Origin: Desulfobacter latus | GTDB taxonomy: Bacteria; Desulfobacterota; Desulfobacteria; Desulfobacterales; Desulfobacteraceae | DNA length: 33,957 nt | Assembly: GCF_013389365.1 (NCBI RefSeq) | Contig: NZ_JACADJ010000044.1 | Span: forward strand, 1-33,957 | Reading direction: 5' to 3' | Part shown: in pieces, positions 6,790-18,328 of the stretch | Numbering within the stretch: the stretch's first letter is position 1 | Layout: the number at the start of each line of letters is the position of its first letter | Notes under the pieces: model-generated | Database searches by the model: none | What the model was told of the DNA's origin: nothing | The model's input: only the letters and a program-made list of their open reading frames with translations | Position numbers and translations under genes: made by a program

Positions 6790-8517
6790 TCAAAATTTTA
6801 CGGCTTCAGCCAGTTCCTCATCTGTGAAATCCCAGGTGGTATTGTGCGGCGCAAAGGGTTCCTTGAACATATCGGGCAGGCGGTCATCCTTTGGGGTGAA
6901 ACCGGCCCGGCGGTTAAATTCCAGTTCATCCCTGAGAATGGAAATACCCAAGGTTGTCACATCATCAACCACAAGACTAAGACCATACCTTGCATTGATC
7001 ATATCCACAATCATCTGCAGACCTTCGGGGTTGTCAAGTACCGGGAAAGCCACAAACAGGCACAGACCTGCCGCATCAATGGCTGCGGTGGCAATCTGCA
7101 GCGTTTTGGAGATTGCCACATTGTTGTCCTTTTTCAAAGGATCAATGGAACCGCCCACGCCCAGAATATTCTGGCATACACCGTATCCTGCGGTATGATC
7201 CGCGCCCATGGGCGTTGTGGCATATGTAACCCCCACAGCTTTGACCGCCCTTGGGTCATAGGCCGGCAGGGCCTGACGTTTTACCACCGGCACCCGGTCA
7301 ATACCCAGGGCCTGGCCCGTGAAGGCGGCACCGTTTCCGATAATTTTGCCCATGGGATCGCCTGTGCCCACTTTTTTAAGCAGCTCAATGGCTGCTTTGC
7401 CGTCTCCCCAGGGAATAATGCCGCCCTCCATGGCAATGCCCATGGTTACACCGGTTTCAATGGTATCAAGGCCCAAATCGTCACACAGTCTGTCCAGCAT
7501 GGCAATATCATCCAGCTCCTTGATCAGGCAATGGGCCCCAAAGGCCCAGATGGTCTCATATTCAAAGCCCGAGGTAAGGTAATTGTTGTCCTTGTCATTG
7601 TAGACCTGAGAGCATTTGATTACGCAGCCCGGATGACACCCTTCCGTAGCAACCCCACTGCGTTTTTCAATGTTGGCGGCCATGGTCTCGCCACTGATGT
7701 CCTGGGCATTTTCAAACCGTCCGGTTCTGAAGTTCTTGGTCGGCAGGGCACCGGCTTCGTTGATGACATTGACCAGAATGGCTGTCCCATAGGCAGGCAG
7801 GCCCTGGCCTGAAACCGGATGAGACGTGAGCAGTTCCACCCATTTTTTATTGGCGGCCTTAAAGGCATCGGGATCATGGAGCGGCACACGGTCCGTGCCT
7901 TTATCATCCACCACAATGGCTTTGATCTTCTTTGACCCCATGACCGCCCCAAGACCGCCCCGGCCGGCGGCCCGGCCGGGATGTCCCTTGGGATCGGCAA
8001 ACTGGATGGAAGCGGATGTCAGGCGCTGTTCCCCGGCAACCCCGATACTTGCCGTGGCCACACGTTTTCCAAACCGGTCCCAGAGCTTGGTGATCATATC
8101 GCTGTTGCATACGCCCACATATTCGTCTGCGGCAAGGAATTCAACACGGTCTTTTTTAATAACAACCATGGAGAACCGGTCGTCTTCAGGTTTATCTTCC
8201 AAGACCAGGGCTTTAATCCCGAGCCGAGCCAGTTTCTGGGAAACAAGGCCGCCGCTGTTGCTCTCTTTAATACCACCGGTCAACGGAGACTTTCCGCCTA
8301 CGGAAAGCCGCCCCGAATTGGCAGCCGGAGAGCCCGATAACAGCCCCGGTGCAAAGATCAGTTTGCTATACTTGCTTAAAGGGTGGGATGTGGCAGGGAC
8401 TTCATTTAAAATCATTTTCGACGTCAGGGCCCGTCCGCCAAGCCCGGCAATATCTTCGGCCGGTGTTTCAAATGAATAGGTTTTTTCCCTGGTATTTATT
8501 CTTAATATTTTTGACAT
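6790..8517 (-). CDS. aor: Aldehyde:ferredoxin oxidoreductase (tungsten-pterin, AOR family)
   Basis: A 575-residue cytoplasmic enzyme that oxidises aldehydes to carboxylic acids, or reduces acids, using a tungsten bis-pterin centre, one [4Fe-4S] cluster and ferredoxin. Seen: the N-terminal AGLGGRALT (24-32), NSGRLSVGGKSPLTGGIKE (67-85), GRAAGRGGLGAVMGSK (181-196) in domain 1, cluster ligands Cys294, Cys298 and Cys302 in GCHPGCVIKC with the distal Cys486 in DAAGLC, and the pterin-side DLGLDTIETGV (347-357). The cysteine spacing is CX3CX3C rather than the CX2CX3C I recall for the Pyrococcus enzyme. ATG 8517 has GGAG seven bases upstream. A consensus promoter lies 51 bp upstream, and accessory ubiquitin-like and E1-like genes follow. 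The physiological aldehyde is unknown. Confidence 0.95.
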   Translation of the reverse strand: MSKILRINTREKTYSFETPAEDIAGLGGRALTSKMILNEVPATSHPLSKYSKLIFAPGLLSGSPAANSGRLSVGGKSPLTGGIKESNSGGLVSQKLARLGIKALVLEDKPEDDRFSMVVIKKDRVEFLAADEYVGVCNSDMITKLWDRFGKRVATASIGVAGEQRLTSASIQFADPKGHPGRAAGRGGLGAVMGSKKIKAIVVDDKGTDRVPLHDPDAFKAANKKWVELLTSHPVSGQGLPAYGTAILVNVINEAGALPTKNFRTGRFENAQDISGETMAANIEKRSGVATEGCHPGCVIKCSQVYNDKDNNYLTSGFEYETIWAFGAHCLIKELDDIAMLDRLCDDLGLDTIETGVTMGIAMEGGIIPWGDGKAAIELLKKVGTGDPMGKIIGNGAAFTGQALGIDRVPVVKRQALPAYDPRAVKAVGVTYATTPMGADHTAGYGVCQNILGVGGSIDPLKKDNNVAISKTLQIATAAIDAAGLCLFVAFPVLDNPEGLQMIVDMINARYGLSLVVDDVTTLGISILRDELEFNRRAGFTPKDDRLPDMFKEPFAPHNTTWDFTDEELAEAVKF

Positions 8518-8567
8518 GAGGAGCTCCTTGATTCTGTCTTTTAGAGACTGTTTTACACTTAATGCCT

Positions 8568-8596
8568 ATATTAAAACCCTGGGAATTTCATGTCAA
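8568..8596 (-). promoter_or_regulatory. Sigma-70-type promoter for aor
   Basis: On the minus strand TTGACA (8596-8591), a 17-bp spacer and TAATAT (8573-8568) form a near-consensus promoter. Transcription should begin near 8561, leaving a leader of about 44 nt before the aor ATG. Such a strong box suggests high basal expression unless repressed. Confidence 0.8.
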
Positions 8597-8756
8597 CTTA
8601 TTAAAATCATTAATATTTTATAAATTTCTAGTTGAGTAAAAAATACGTTGTTCTTCAAGATTAGCAGTTAATCCCAGGATTGCCTGTAAGAAATATATAA
8701 CCGATACGGACAAATTCCGACACATCCCAATTCAAATATTGCTGTAGAGGGCCGGC

Positions 8757-10814
8757 TCACCTCTTCTTCTTTTTACTCGGGTTGAATCGTTTGACACAGA
8801 CCCGGAACCGGTCTGATTCCTGATCTGAATCCATAACGGAACCCGAGCCTTTATACCGAAGACCGATGTACAGCTCCATGATCAATTGAATCTCATCTGT
8901 CAGGTCCGGGCGTTGATGAATGCAGGCCTGTGCAAATGCAACCGGCCCCTGGCCGGGCGCACGGACGATCCCGGCCCGGGACAGTTTGTCTGTAAATTGC
9001 TCAAAAGCCAGGGCAACCGGATCCGATGACACAGGTTTCTTTTTAAAACGCCAAATCAGGATACCCGCAAAAAGACTGATGCCGCATAAGGTAAGAAAAA
9101 AGAGCATCGGCCCGCCGGCCTGGTTGTTTTTTATCAATCCCATGGCTTTGAGCCAGGCATTCTGCTCAAATGCGGAATACCCCGTAAACCAGGTTTCCCA
9201 TTTCAGGTTAAGGGCTTCAAGGGCAAATCCCAGCCGGGTCATAAAAGGCAGGGCCCGGTTCCCCGGTGCAATTCGGACAGAAGAGCCGTCCGGGTTGGTA
9301 CGAACCCGGTTCGGGACCACGACCCCGGTGGGATCTGTCCGTATCCAATCTCCTGTGTTCTTGAAAGCCGTGCCGTCGAAATATTCCACCCAGGCATGGG
9401 CGTATGACTGACGAACAGTAAGAAAGTTACCAAAGGGATTGAGTTCTCCGCCCAGGTATCCGCCCACCACCCGGGCAGGAATGCCTGCACTGTTAAGCAG
9501 GAAGGCCAGGGCAGAGGCATAATGTTCGCAATAGCCGCTTTGGGTATTAAACAGGAAATCATCAATGGGGTGGGTTCCCAGGGGCGGCGGTGTCAAGGTA
9601 TAGGAAAAGCCGTTTTCCCTGAAATAGGCCAGGGCACGCCGGACCTTATCTGCCGGGGTGCCGGGTGTTTGTCTTAAGGTTTGGGCAAATTTGCGTGTTT
9701 TTGGATTTAATGCCCCATTGCCGGAAATGATTTTGGCTGCCAAATTCTGATCCGGAACGGGTTCTAAAGGATGGTTTGCATCTCCTGGGATAAGGGACGT
9801 CACTTCATACTGAATTTTTTTGGTAACTTTTTTTCTGGATTTCAGGGTCCGGCCCTGCCCGTTTAAAGCCCAGTTCGGGCCTTTTACAGGACGATCCAGC
9901 GCCATGAGCCAATGGGTATTATGGGGGGCCAGCAAAATGGTTTGGACGATGGCTGTTCGGCTTTGGGCAGCTTTTTTTGCCTCGTCTGTGGGATGATTGC
10001 CGGCGGCTTGCGTCTTTTCTGCCGAAGGGCGCCATGTGCGACCGTCAAATTCCTCGAAGACAATTGCCCGCCAATAGAGTTGATCCGACCGGGGGCGGAT
10101 ATTTCCAAACTCAACCCGGAAGGCCGGGGTCTGATCTTTTGCCAGGGATGAAATCTTTCCGGGAGACAAGGTATTGGACAACCCTGACCGTCCTGCGGTC
10201 GGGTCCTGGATCCCGAACAAGCTGTCCGGCAGCCTGGGAAATACCAGGAAAAGCACGACAACCAGGGGAAGGGCCTGGGCCAGGATGGTGCCGGCCAGAC
10301 GTCTGCACTGGTTCATATTTATATCCGGCGCATTGATCCGGATCAGGGCTGTGGTGGTCACGAAAACTGAAAAAATCATGTAAATCATGATGAGCAGGGC
10401 ATCGGACCTGAAAAGGGCGGTGATGATGATGAAATAGGTTAACAGCAGGGTGATCATCCGGTGCCGGTGGGTGTGCATTTCAAAGGGCTTTATGGCTGCC
10501 ATCAACGCCATGAGTCCGACAAAGGCATCTGCACCGATCCCCTGCCGAAAGGTGGCTAAAAGACCTGCCAGTCCGATGAATGTCAGAAGATAGCGCATCG
10601 ATACGGAAGGCAGGGGCCATCCGGTTTTAAACCGGGCCAGCATATACCCCCACATGGCCATGCACCAGAGGGTGATCCACAAAGGCAGACCCGGTACATG
10701 GGGCGCAATGGCCGACACCAAAGCAATGATAATGGGAACGGCTTCCTTTTTTTCCTGGTCAAAAGAGACACGTCCCTGCTGTTTGGAGACGGCAGTAAAA
10801 TAAGCGGTTCTCAT
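8757..10814 (-). CDS. Transmembrane transglutaminase-like protein (TgpA/DUF3488 type)
   Basis: About 685 residues. The first 200 contain five or six hydrophobic segments, then comes an extracytoplasmic region with a transglutaminase fold, a single membrane helix near 577-597 and a short cytoplasmic tail. The catalytic triad is visible: Cys429 in SGYCEHYA, His473 in AHAWVEYF and Asp494 in RTDPTG. The family is membrane-bound and thought to act on protein or peptidoglycan amide groups outside the cytoplasm; the real substrate is unknown. ATG 10814 overlaps the DUF58 stop (ATGA), with GGAGGGG eight bases upstream; a GTG at 10820 is less likely. The MoxR-DUF58-TgpA order is conserved in many bacteria and supports one functional module. 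Confidence 0.9.
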   Translation of the reverse strand: MRTAYFTAVSKQQGRVSFDQEKKEAVPIIIALVSAIAPHVPGLPLWITLWCMAMWGYMLARFKTGWPLPSVSMRYLLTFIGLAGLLATFRQGIGADAFVGLMALMAAIKPFEMHTHRHRMITLLLTYFIIITALFRSDALLIMIYMIFSVFVTTTALIRINAPDINMNQCRRLAGTILAQALPLVVVLFLVFPRLPDSLFGIQDPTAGRSGLSNTLSPGKISSLAKDQTPAFRVEFGNIRPRSDQLYWRAIVFEEFDGRTWRPSAEKTQAAGNHPTDEAKKAAQSRTAIVQTILLAPHNTHWLMALDRPVKGPNWALNGQGRTLKSRKKVTKKIQYEVTSLIPGDANHPLEPVPDQNLAAKIISGNGALNPKTRKFAQTLRQTPGTPADKVRRALAYFRENGFSYTLTPPPLGTHPIDDFLFNTQSGYCEHYASALAFLLNSAGIPARVVGGYLGGELNPFGNFLTVRQSYAHAWVEYFDGTAFKNTGDWIRTDPTGVVVPNRVRTNPDGSSVRIAPGNRALPFMTRLGFALEALNLKWETWFTGYSAFEQNAWLKAMGLIKNNQAGGPMLFFLTLCGISLFAGILIWRFKKKPVSSDPVALAFEQFTDKLSRAGIVRAPGQGPVAFAQACIHQRPDLTDEIQLIMELYIGLRYKGSGSVMDSDQESDRFRVCVKRFNPSKKKKR

Positions 10815-11725
10815 GCCCACGGCCCCTCCCCTTGACTGCCGTATAGTGCCAGCGCCTTAAGGCATTTGTGGCAGTGGGGCCTGCCATTGTCAAAAGTGAT
10901 GTTCACCCCATTGGCCAGGCGCAGGCCGTACCGCAGATTTTCTTTTTCAGCATCTAAGACCGCCCGACAGAGCAGGGACAATTTTTCTTCAACACCGCTG
11001 GATTTGATCAGGTCCATATCCAGCAGAATTTCCCCGCCGGTTTCTGCTGTGAAATTTTTAATAAAAATCCCCAATCCCCTAGAATAGGTTTTCCATGAAA
11101 TGCGACCCATGGGATTTCCCGGCACGTATGGCGCAAGACCCTGGAAGTCATCCGGCCCGCCCCTGCCATCGCTTTTTTCCCCATGTTCCCGACCTCCGGC
11201 AAGCGATGTTGGGATTGGGCCGGCTATGGGCCTGGGATAGACCAGGCCCTGGGTTTTTACGGGGATGCGGGCTGTAAGACGGAAGAGCCCGAAAGGATAG
11301 GTGGAGAACAGGGTCAGATCTCCCGGGTTCAGGATGCCCCTTGTTTTTGCTTTCATTTCCAGATCAGCCCGGCGCATGGACGTCCCGGATAAAAAGGAAG
11401 CGGATGTCGTTCCGTCAAACTGCGCAAAAAGGGCCTGGCCTTGTTCGATTTTTACTGATTTTAGCGATTTTATCCGGAAGGAAAAAACCAGGGTCTCCCC
11501 GATGAATACAGGTTCTACATGACTTTGTACCACGTCCAGTCCCACAAGATTTTTATAAGAGTGAAACAGGGAAATCAAGGCCATGGTGCCTAAAAGAAAA
11601 ACCAGGATGAATCCGGCATTGTTATTGTAATTAATCGAACCCAGGAACATAGCAATGAGGATGGCGATAAAAATGATCCCGTGCTGGGTGGGTCTAAGGC
11701 TCAGGTGGGACCTGTTCAGCTTCAT
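10811..11725 (-). CDS. DUF58 family protein (vWA-like), partner of MoxR
   Basis: A 304-residue protein with two hydrophobic segments near the N-terminus (about 17-55), a beta-rich middle, and the DUF58 core GRISWKTYSRGLGIFIKNF (207-225), whose W-K-x-Y-S-R pattern is the family hallmark; the fold after it resembles a von Willebrand A domain. It is likely membrane-anchored, and MoxR ATPases are thought to remodel or activate such proteins. Its ATG shares one base with the moxR stop (TAATG), and its own stop overlaps the transglutaminase start, so the three proteins are tightly coupled. A pair of Cys near the C-terminus (HCHKC) could bind metal, which is not usual for the family as I know it. 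Confidence 0.88.
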   Translation of the reverse strand: MKLNRSHLSLRPTQHGIIFIAILIAMFLGSINYNNNAGFILVFLLGTMALISLFHSYKNLVGLDVVQSHVEPVFIGETLVFSFRIKSLKSVKIEQGQALFAQFDGTTSASFLSGTSMRRADLEMKAKTRGILNPGDLTLFSTYPFGLFRLTARIPVKTQGLVYPRPIAGPIPTSLAGGREHGEKSDGRGGPDDFQGLAPYVPGNPMGRISWKTYSRGLGIFIKNFTAETGGEILLDMDLIKSSGVEEKLSLLCRAVLDAEKENLRYGLRLANGVNITFDNGRPHCHKCLKALALYGSQGEGPWA

Positions 11726-12642
11726 TAAACGGGTATCCGCACGCGGCTGAACAGATCCATGAGCTTTTTACCGGACAGATGGCCCAGGTCGTGGCGAAGC
11801 CTGAGCCTGTGGCCGACCACCCAGGGCAGAATTTCCTGGAGGTCTTCCGGGATGGTGTAATCCCTTCCCATGATGTAGGCCCAGGCTTTAGCCGCCCGAA
11901 GCAGGGAGAGCCCTGCCCTGGGAGACAGCCCGAGTTGAAATTCCCCGGAGGTCCGGGTAAATTCCAGGATGTCCTGTAAGTATTCCAGGAAATGGTCTGA
12001 CGCATGGACCTGCGCGACTTCGTCCTGGATTTGGGAGACCCGGGTGTTTTCCATGCAGCAGGCAAGATCGGCAATAACACCTGCGCTGCCTTCCCCTTTG
12101 AGAATCCGCTTTTCCGCCCGGCGGTCCGGATACCCAAGGGAGAGGCGCATCAAAAAGCGGTCCATCTGGGATTCGGGCAAGGGAAACGTGCCGGCCTGTT
12201 CCAGGGGATTCTGGGTGGCAATGACAAAAAAGGGGGTGTTCAGAGGCCGGGATTCCCCTTCCACGGTAACCTGCCCTTCTTCCATGGCTTCCAGAAGGGC
12301 GCTCTGACTTTTAGGGGTTGCCCGGTTGATCTCATCCACAAGAAAAACCTGGGTAAAAATAGGACCGGGGTGAAATGTGAACCCGGCAGTGTTCCTGTCA
12401 AACACCGACACCCCGAGGATATCACCGGGTAAAAGATCTGAGGTAAACTGCATGCGCTGGAAATCCAGGCCCATGCATTTTGCCAGGGTCTTTGCCAAGG
12501 TGGTTTTGCCGATCCCCGGGTAATCTTCAATCAGCAGATGGCCCCGGGCAAAAAAACAGGCCAGGGCCAGCCGAATCTGCTGCGCTTTTCCCAGGATAAC
12601 CCGGGAGACCTGTTCCACCATCTGCTCAACGGCTTGTGACAT
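11725..12642 (-). CDS. MoxR-family AAA+ ATPase
   Basis: A 305-residue cytoplasmic AAA+ chaperone-like ATPase. It has a Walker A motif, DYPGIGKTT (40-48), a Walker B motif, VFLVDEINRATPK, sensor 1 ATQNPLEQAGTFPLPE, and the arginine-rich SQMDRFLMRLSLGYP typical of MoxR. The C-terminal lid contains SPRAGLSLLRAAKAWA. MoxR proteins help mature or activate vWA/DUF58 partners, which matches the coupled gene directly downstream. ATG 12642 is preceded by AGGAAAT at suitable spacing. It is the first gene of the three-gene unit; transcription presumably starts in the 98-bp gap after the mazF-like gene. Confidence 0.93.
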   Translation of the reverse strand: MSQAVEQMVEQVSRVILGKAQQIRLALACFFARGHLLIEDYPGIGKTTLAKTLAKCMGLDFQRMQFTSDLLPGDILGVSVFDRNTAGFTFHPGPIFTQVFLVDEINRATPKSQSALLEAMEEGQVTVEGESRPLNTPFFVIATQNPLEQAGTFPLPESQMDRFLMRLSLGYPDRRAEKRILKGEGSAGVIADLACCMENTRVSQIQDEVAQVHASDHFLEYLQDILEFTRTSGEFQLGLSPRAGLSLLRAAKAWAYIMGRDYTIPEDLQEILPWVVGHRLRLRHDLGHLSGKKLMDLFSRVRIPV

Positions 12643-12740
12643 ATTTGTATTTCCTGTTTCTGATCAGATTAATAAAGGTATGCATTCGTTTGTTAAAACC
12701 ACTCCCCCCCGCCCAAAAAAAATGGGAGCGTTCAACTGAA

Positions 12741-13079
12741 TTATCCAATAATGCTTTGCAGCCCTTTGTTCAGGGCTTCCTGATCAATATCTGCAAGGCA
12801 GCCTAATTTTTTTATGATCAGGCCTTTTGCAACGGTAGTCAGAATCGGCTTGATGACCGATGCTTTTAAAAAACCGGCCTGCTGCCATTTTTTGATACGG
12901 ATATCACCAAAATAACCAGAGGCGTGGATTTGGCTGGTAACGGCCATAATCACAACATCCGGGCGCTTTTGATTGTATTGGGTTGAACTGACAATGACCG
13001 CCGGGCGCTTTTTGGTAGTACTCTGGTCAGTAAACGGGAACGGCACCAGTATAATATCCCCGAACTTATAATCGGTCAT
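12741..13079 (-). CDS. MazF/PemK-family toxin (endoribonuclease)
   Basis: About 112 residues from ATG 13079: MTDYKFGDIILVPFPFTDQ, then KKRPAVIVSS, the classic MazF/PemK opening in which the beta-barrel loop and the RPAVIVS strand form the RNA-binding site. Family members cut single-stranded mRNA at short motifs and halt growth. In-frame ATGs at 13085 and 13088 lie on the GAGG ribosome site, so 13079, nine bases after it, is preferred. The gene overlaps the end of the upstream antitoxin-like gene by 14 bp, the usual coupled arrangement. I see no truncation, and the length is normal. Cleavage specificity cannot be read from sequence. Confidence 0.85.
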   Translation of the reverse strand: MTDYKFGDIILVPFPFTDQSTTKKRPAVIVSSTQYNQKRPDVVIMAVTSQIHASGYFGDIRIKKWQQAGFLKASVIKPILTTVAKGLIIKKLGCLADIDQEALNKGLQSIIG

Positions 13080-13287
13080 ATACATCATCCTCGGCATTAT
13101 CCCAGACTTTTTTGAACGCATCTTCAGCTATTTTACCGGCGGCTTTGCGCAGTTGCTGTTCCTGGTTTTTCTGGCTGATAAAATCCACAAAGTCCGAAAC
13201 TTCGGCAATTTTGTCCGGTGGCAGCATTCTGATTTTGGATAGAATAGACCGTTCTTGTTCGCTGAATGAAATGGTGTTGTGATGCAT
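13066..13287 (-). CDS. MazE-like antitoxin
   Basis: A 73-residue acidic protein upstream of and overlapping the MazF-like toxin. The core LPPDKIAEVSDFVDFISQK resembles the DUF2281-type antitoxin helices, and the end KVWDNAEDDVYDRL matches the C-terminal W-DN-x-EDD-x-Y tail that plugs the toxin in MazE-like partners. It presumably binds and neutralises the toxin and may autoregulate the pair. ATG 13287 has AGGG six bases upstream. An alternative is a general DUF2281 protein, but the adjacent toxin makes antitoxin the simplest reading. Confidence 0.8.
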   Translation of the reverse strand: MHHNTISFSEQERSILSKIRMLPPDKIAEVSDFVDFISQKNQEQQLRKAAGKIAEDAFKKVWDNAEDDVYDRL

Positions 13288-13440
13288 GATAGACCCTCTA
13301 TTTTCATTTTAATTTTTTGCAAGTTCTTTAAAACTATGTTTTAATAAAATCTTCGGTTTAATCAGGGGCTCACCTTAGTTATCTCTTCTTTTAGATTCAG
13401 GCTTTTTGGCTTTTAGACAGCGCTCCAAAGAAACCTCCAA

Positions 13441-16222
<2,782 letters not shown>

Positions 16223-16461
16223 CTTTTACCTCATCAATAATGTCATACAGCCACATGACATCTTCCACAGAGAGGCGACCCGCCTTCATGGGTGCCCGGT
16301 CCGAGCCGTCTTTTTTCTTCAGAATCCTGGGACCGACCTGCACTTTGGGTTCGCCTTCACCATACTGCATGATGGCGATGATCAGTCCGGTTTCCTCATT
16401 TTTCCATTCAGCTATCTTTTTATCCTGTTCGGGATCATATCCTGCCATATTTCCTCCTTGA

Positions 16462-17502
16462 TTAATAAATACGAATTCCCCTGGGGGCTATGGCCGTATC
16501 CAGTACCATTGCCCCGTCAATGGAATCAAGAATTTTCTGCCACTCTATTTTTAGCTTCTCAATATCCGTTTCTTCCCCAATGGCCCACAGACAGCCACCG
16601 CCACCGGCACCTGTGAATCTGGCCCCACAGCCTTGTGTCTTTGCAGAGTCCCACAGCTTCATACCGGTATTGTCCAGCACATCCGGGGTCATGTCACAAC
16701 GCACAGCGGTTTCCCGGTTCATCAACTGCGCGGCTTCTTTAAAGGAAAAGGCGCTCAAAGCGCCGCTGAATTGCCGTGTAAGACCGCTGATGCGTTTAAA
16801 GGCATCATAGGCCCGGCCTGATTTAAAGTCATTCACCCACCGGGCGTTGACATCCTTGGACTCATGGGGAATGCCGCAATAGGCCACAAGGAGATGGCGG
16901 TTCAGTTTCTCCAGTTTTTCATGTGAATCAAACACCGGCCGGCGCAAAAACTCAGGACTTTTATGCCCAAATGTCCATTCCCACAGGTTCACGCCGCCAA
17001 ACGCTGCCGCCGCCTGGTCCTGAACCCCGCACAGCACCCCTGCCACGGCGCCTTCCAGGTAATGGGCCAGCCAGGCAATATGTTCGGGATGGATCTGTTT
17101 TTCCAAGGCGGTATAAACGGCGGCAATAATGGCCACGGCCGCACAGGATGACCCGCCAAGGGCACTTCGGACAGGAGAGTGAGATTCAATGTGCAAATGC
17201 ACGCCATGGGCATTAAAATACTGGAAAACGGCAAACATCAGCCCCATGGGGCCGTCCCATCCTTTGTCATCCCGGCTGCGGTCGATGGTGTCAAAGCCCT
17301 TGGAAGAAATTTTAATCCGTCCAGGTTCCCCCGGTGATAGATAGACATGGGTGCGCATGTCAAGGGCCAGGTTCAGGGTCGCCGGTTTAAGCTCTGCCAG
17401 GGGCAGATAAAAGGTGGAAATATCCAGGGTGCCGCCGAAATCAATGCGGCAGGGCACGGAAACGTGTATCTTTTTATTTTTAAGTATGGGTGCAAGATTC
17501 AT
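16462..17502 (-). CDS. GHMP-family sugar kinase (galactokinase / heptose 7-phosphate kinase-like)
   Basis: A 346-residue cytoplasmic ATP-dependent kinase. Seen: the N-terminal PCRIDFGGTLD (17-27), where substrates bind; the GHMP phosphate loop SPVRSALGGSSCAAVA (109-124); GVQDQAAAAFGG (159-170), a pattern familiar from D-glycero-D-manno-heptose 7-phosphate kinases and fucokinase-like proteins; and the C-terminal GHMP loop TGAGGGG (297-303). Galactokinase, heptose and L-fucose kinase relatives cannot be separated by eye. It lies 3 bp after recO and before the small acidic gene, probably in one transcript. Confidence 0.85.
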   Translation of the reverse strand: MNLAPILKNKKIHVSVPCRIDFGGTLDISTFYLPLAELKPATLNLALDMRTHVYLSPGEPGRIKISSKGFDTIDRSRDDKGWDGPMGLMFAVFQYFNAHGVHLHIESHSPVRSALGGSSCAAVAIIAAVYTALEKQIHPEHIAWLAHYLEGAVAGVLCGVQDQAAAAFGGVNLWEWTFGHKSPEFLRRPVFDSHEKLEKLNRHLLVAYCGIPHESKDVNARWVNDFKSGRAYDAFKRISGLTRQFSGALSAFSFKEAAQLMNRETAVRCDMTPDVLDNTGMKLWDSAKTQGCGARFTGAGGGGCLWAIGEETDIEKLKIEWQKILDSIDGAMVLDTAIAPRGIRIY

Positions 17503-17505
17503 ATT

Positions 17506-18321
17506 TCAGATCTCAGATCTCATTTTATGTAAAAATTTCAAACTATTGAAATGTCGACCAATATGAAAGGGAATAAAGGATTCAAGCAGGGTTTCGCCCT
17601 CCTGGATGGCAGCAGGAGAAAATTTAATACGCCCTGCCCGTGCCATCTCCACGGTATTGATCCAGGACAATTGCTTCAAGGTCCCCTTGGACACCCAGCA
17701 GCCCCGGAAACCGGCGCCGAAAGGTCCGGCAGGTTCCTGCACCGGGATTATACGGCCTTTGCATTGTGGACAGACAACCCGACCCGCTTTGAAATCAAAC
17801 CAGAGCCTGGCCGAATCAACATCTTCTATATTTGTATGACAGGTATCGCACTGATCAAGGCCCGGAGAAAATCCGGACAACCGCATAAAGCGGATCTGAA
17901 ACAGGAGGCTGATCACTTCGGTAGGAATAAAGCCGTCATCCACCATTTCGAGGGCCGTGTAAAGCAGTTCAAAAATATCGGGCTGGGCCTTGCCGTCCTC
18001 CAGCCACTGGGTAACAATTTCCGTCCAATAGGAGGCATAGGCGGTATTCACCACATCATACCGGATATGGGAAAATCCATTTTCAAGGACCGTCTGACAC
18101 AAATTGATCATGGCCTCTTTGTTTTTTTTAGGAAAGGCGCACTGGATATGATTCACCGAAAACAGGTCCATGGCACCTGAAAACCTGCGCACGCTCTTTT
18201 TTGCGTTTTTTGCCATCACACAGATCTTTCCTTTGTCCCGGGTCAGAAAGGTGATGATCAGGTCATGGTCTCCATATTCAATTTTGCGAAGCAGAATGGC
18301 GTCTGTAGTGAAATCGCCCAT
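17506..18321 (-). CDS. recO: DNA repair protein RecO
   Basis: About 271 residues. RecO anneals single strands and loads RecA with RecR in gap repair. The N-terminal OB fold begins DAILLRKIEYGDHDLIITFL with the family pattern, followed by the basic AKNAKKSVRRF. The C-terminal half holds a zinc motif with Cys158, Cys161, Cys184 and Cys187 (CDTC...CPQC). The frame stays open upstream to 18429, but those 36 extra codons overlap mgtE and do not match the family, so ATG 18321 is preferred; it lies 7 bp after the mgtE stop. Confidence 0.92.
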   Translation of the reverse strand: MGDFTTDAILLRKIEYGDHDLIITFLTRDKGKICVMAKNAKKSVRRFSGAMDLFSVNHIQCAFPKKNKEAMINLCQTVLENGFSHIRYDVVNTAYASYWTEIVTQWLEDGKAQPDIFELLYTALEMVDDGFIPTEVISLLFQIRFMRLSGFSPGLDQCDTCHTNIEDVDSARLWFDFKAGRVVCPQCKGRIIPVQEPAGPFGAGFRGCWVSKGTLKQLSWINTVEMARAGRIKFSPAAIQEGETLLESFIPFHIGRHFNSLKFLHKMRSEI

Positions 18322-18328
18322 ATCGTTG

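Noticed and set aside
12695-12732. CTCCC/GGGAG hairpin as a terminator of the mazF-like gene
   Set aside because: The stem is only five bases, the loop is long and the T run is in the loop, not after the stem.
13128-13322. 64-codon minus-strand frame near the antitoxin
   Set aside because: It is a different frame of the antitoxin gene with no family resemblance.
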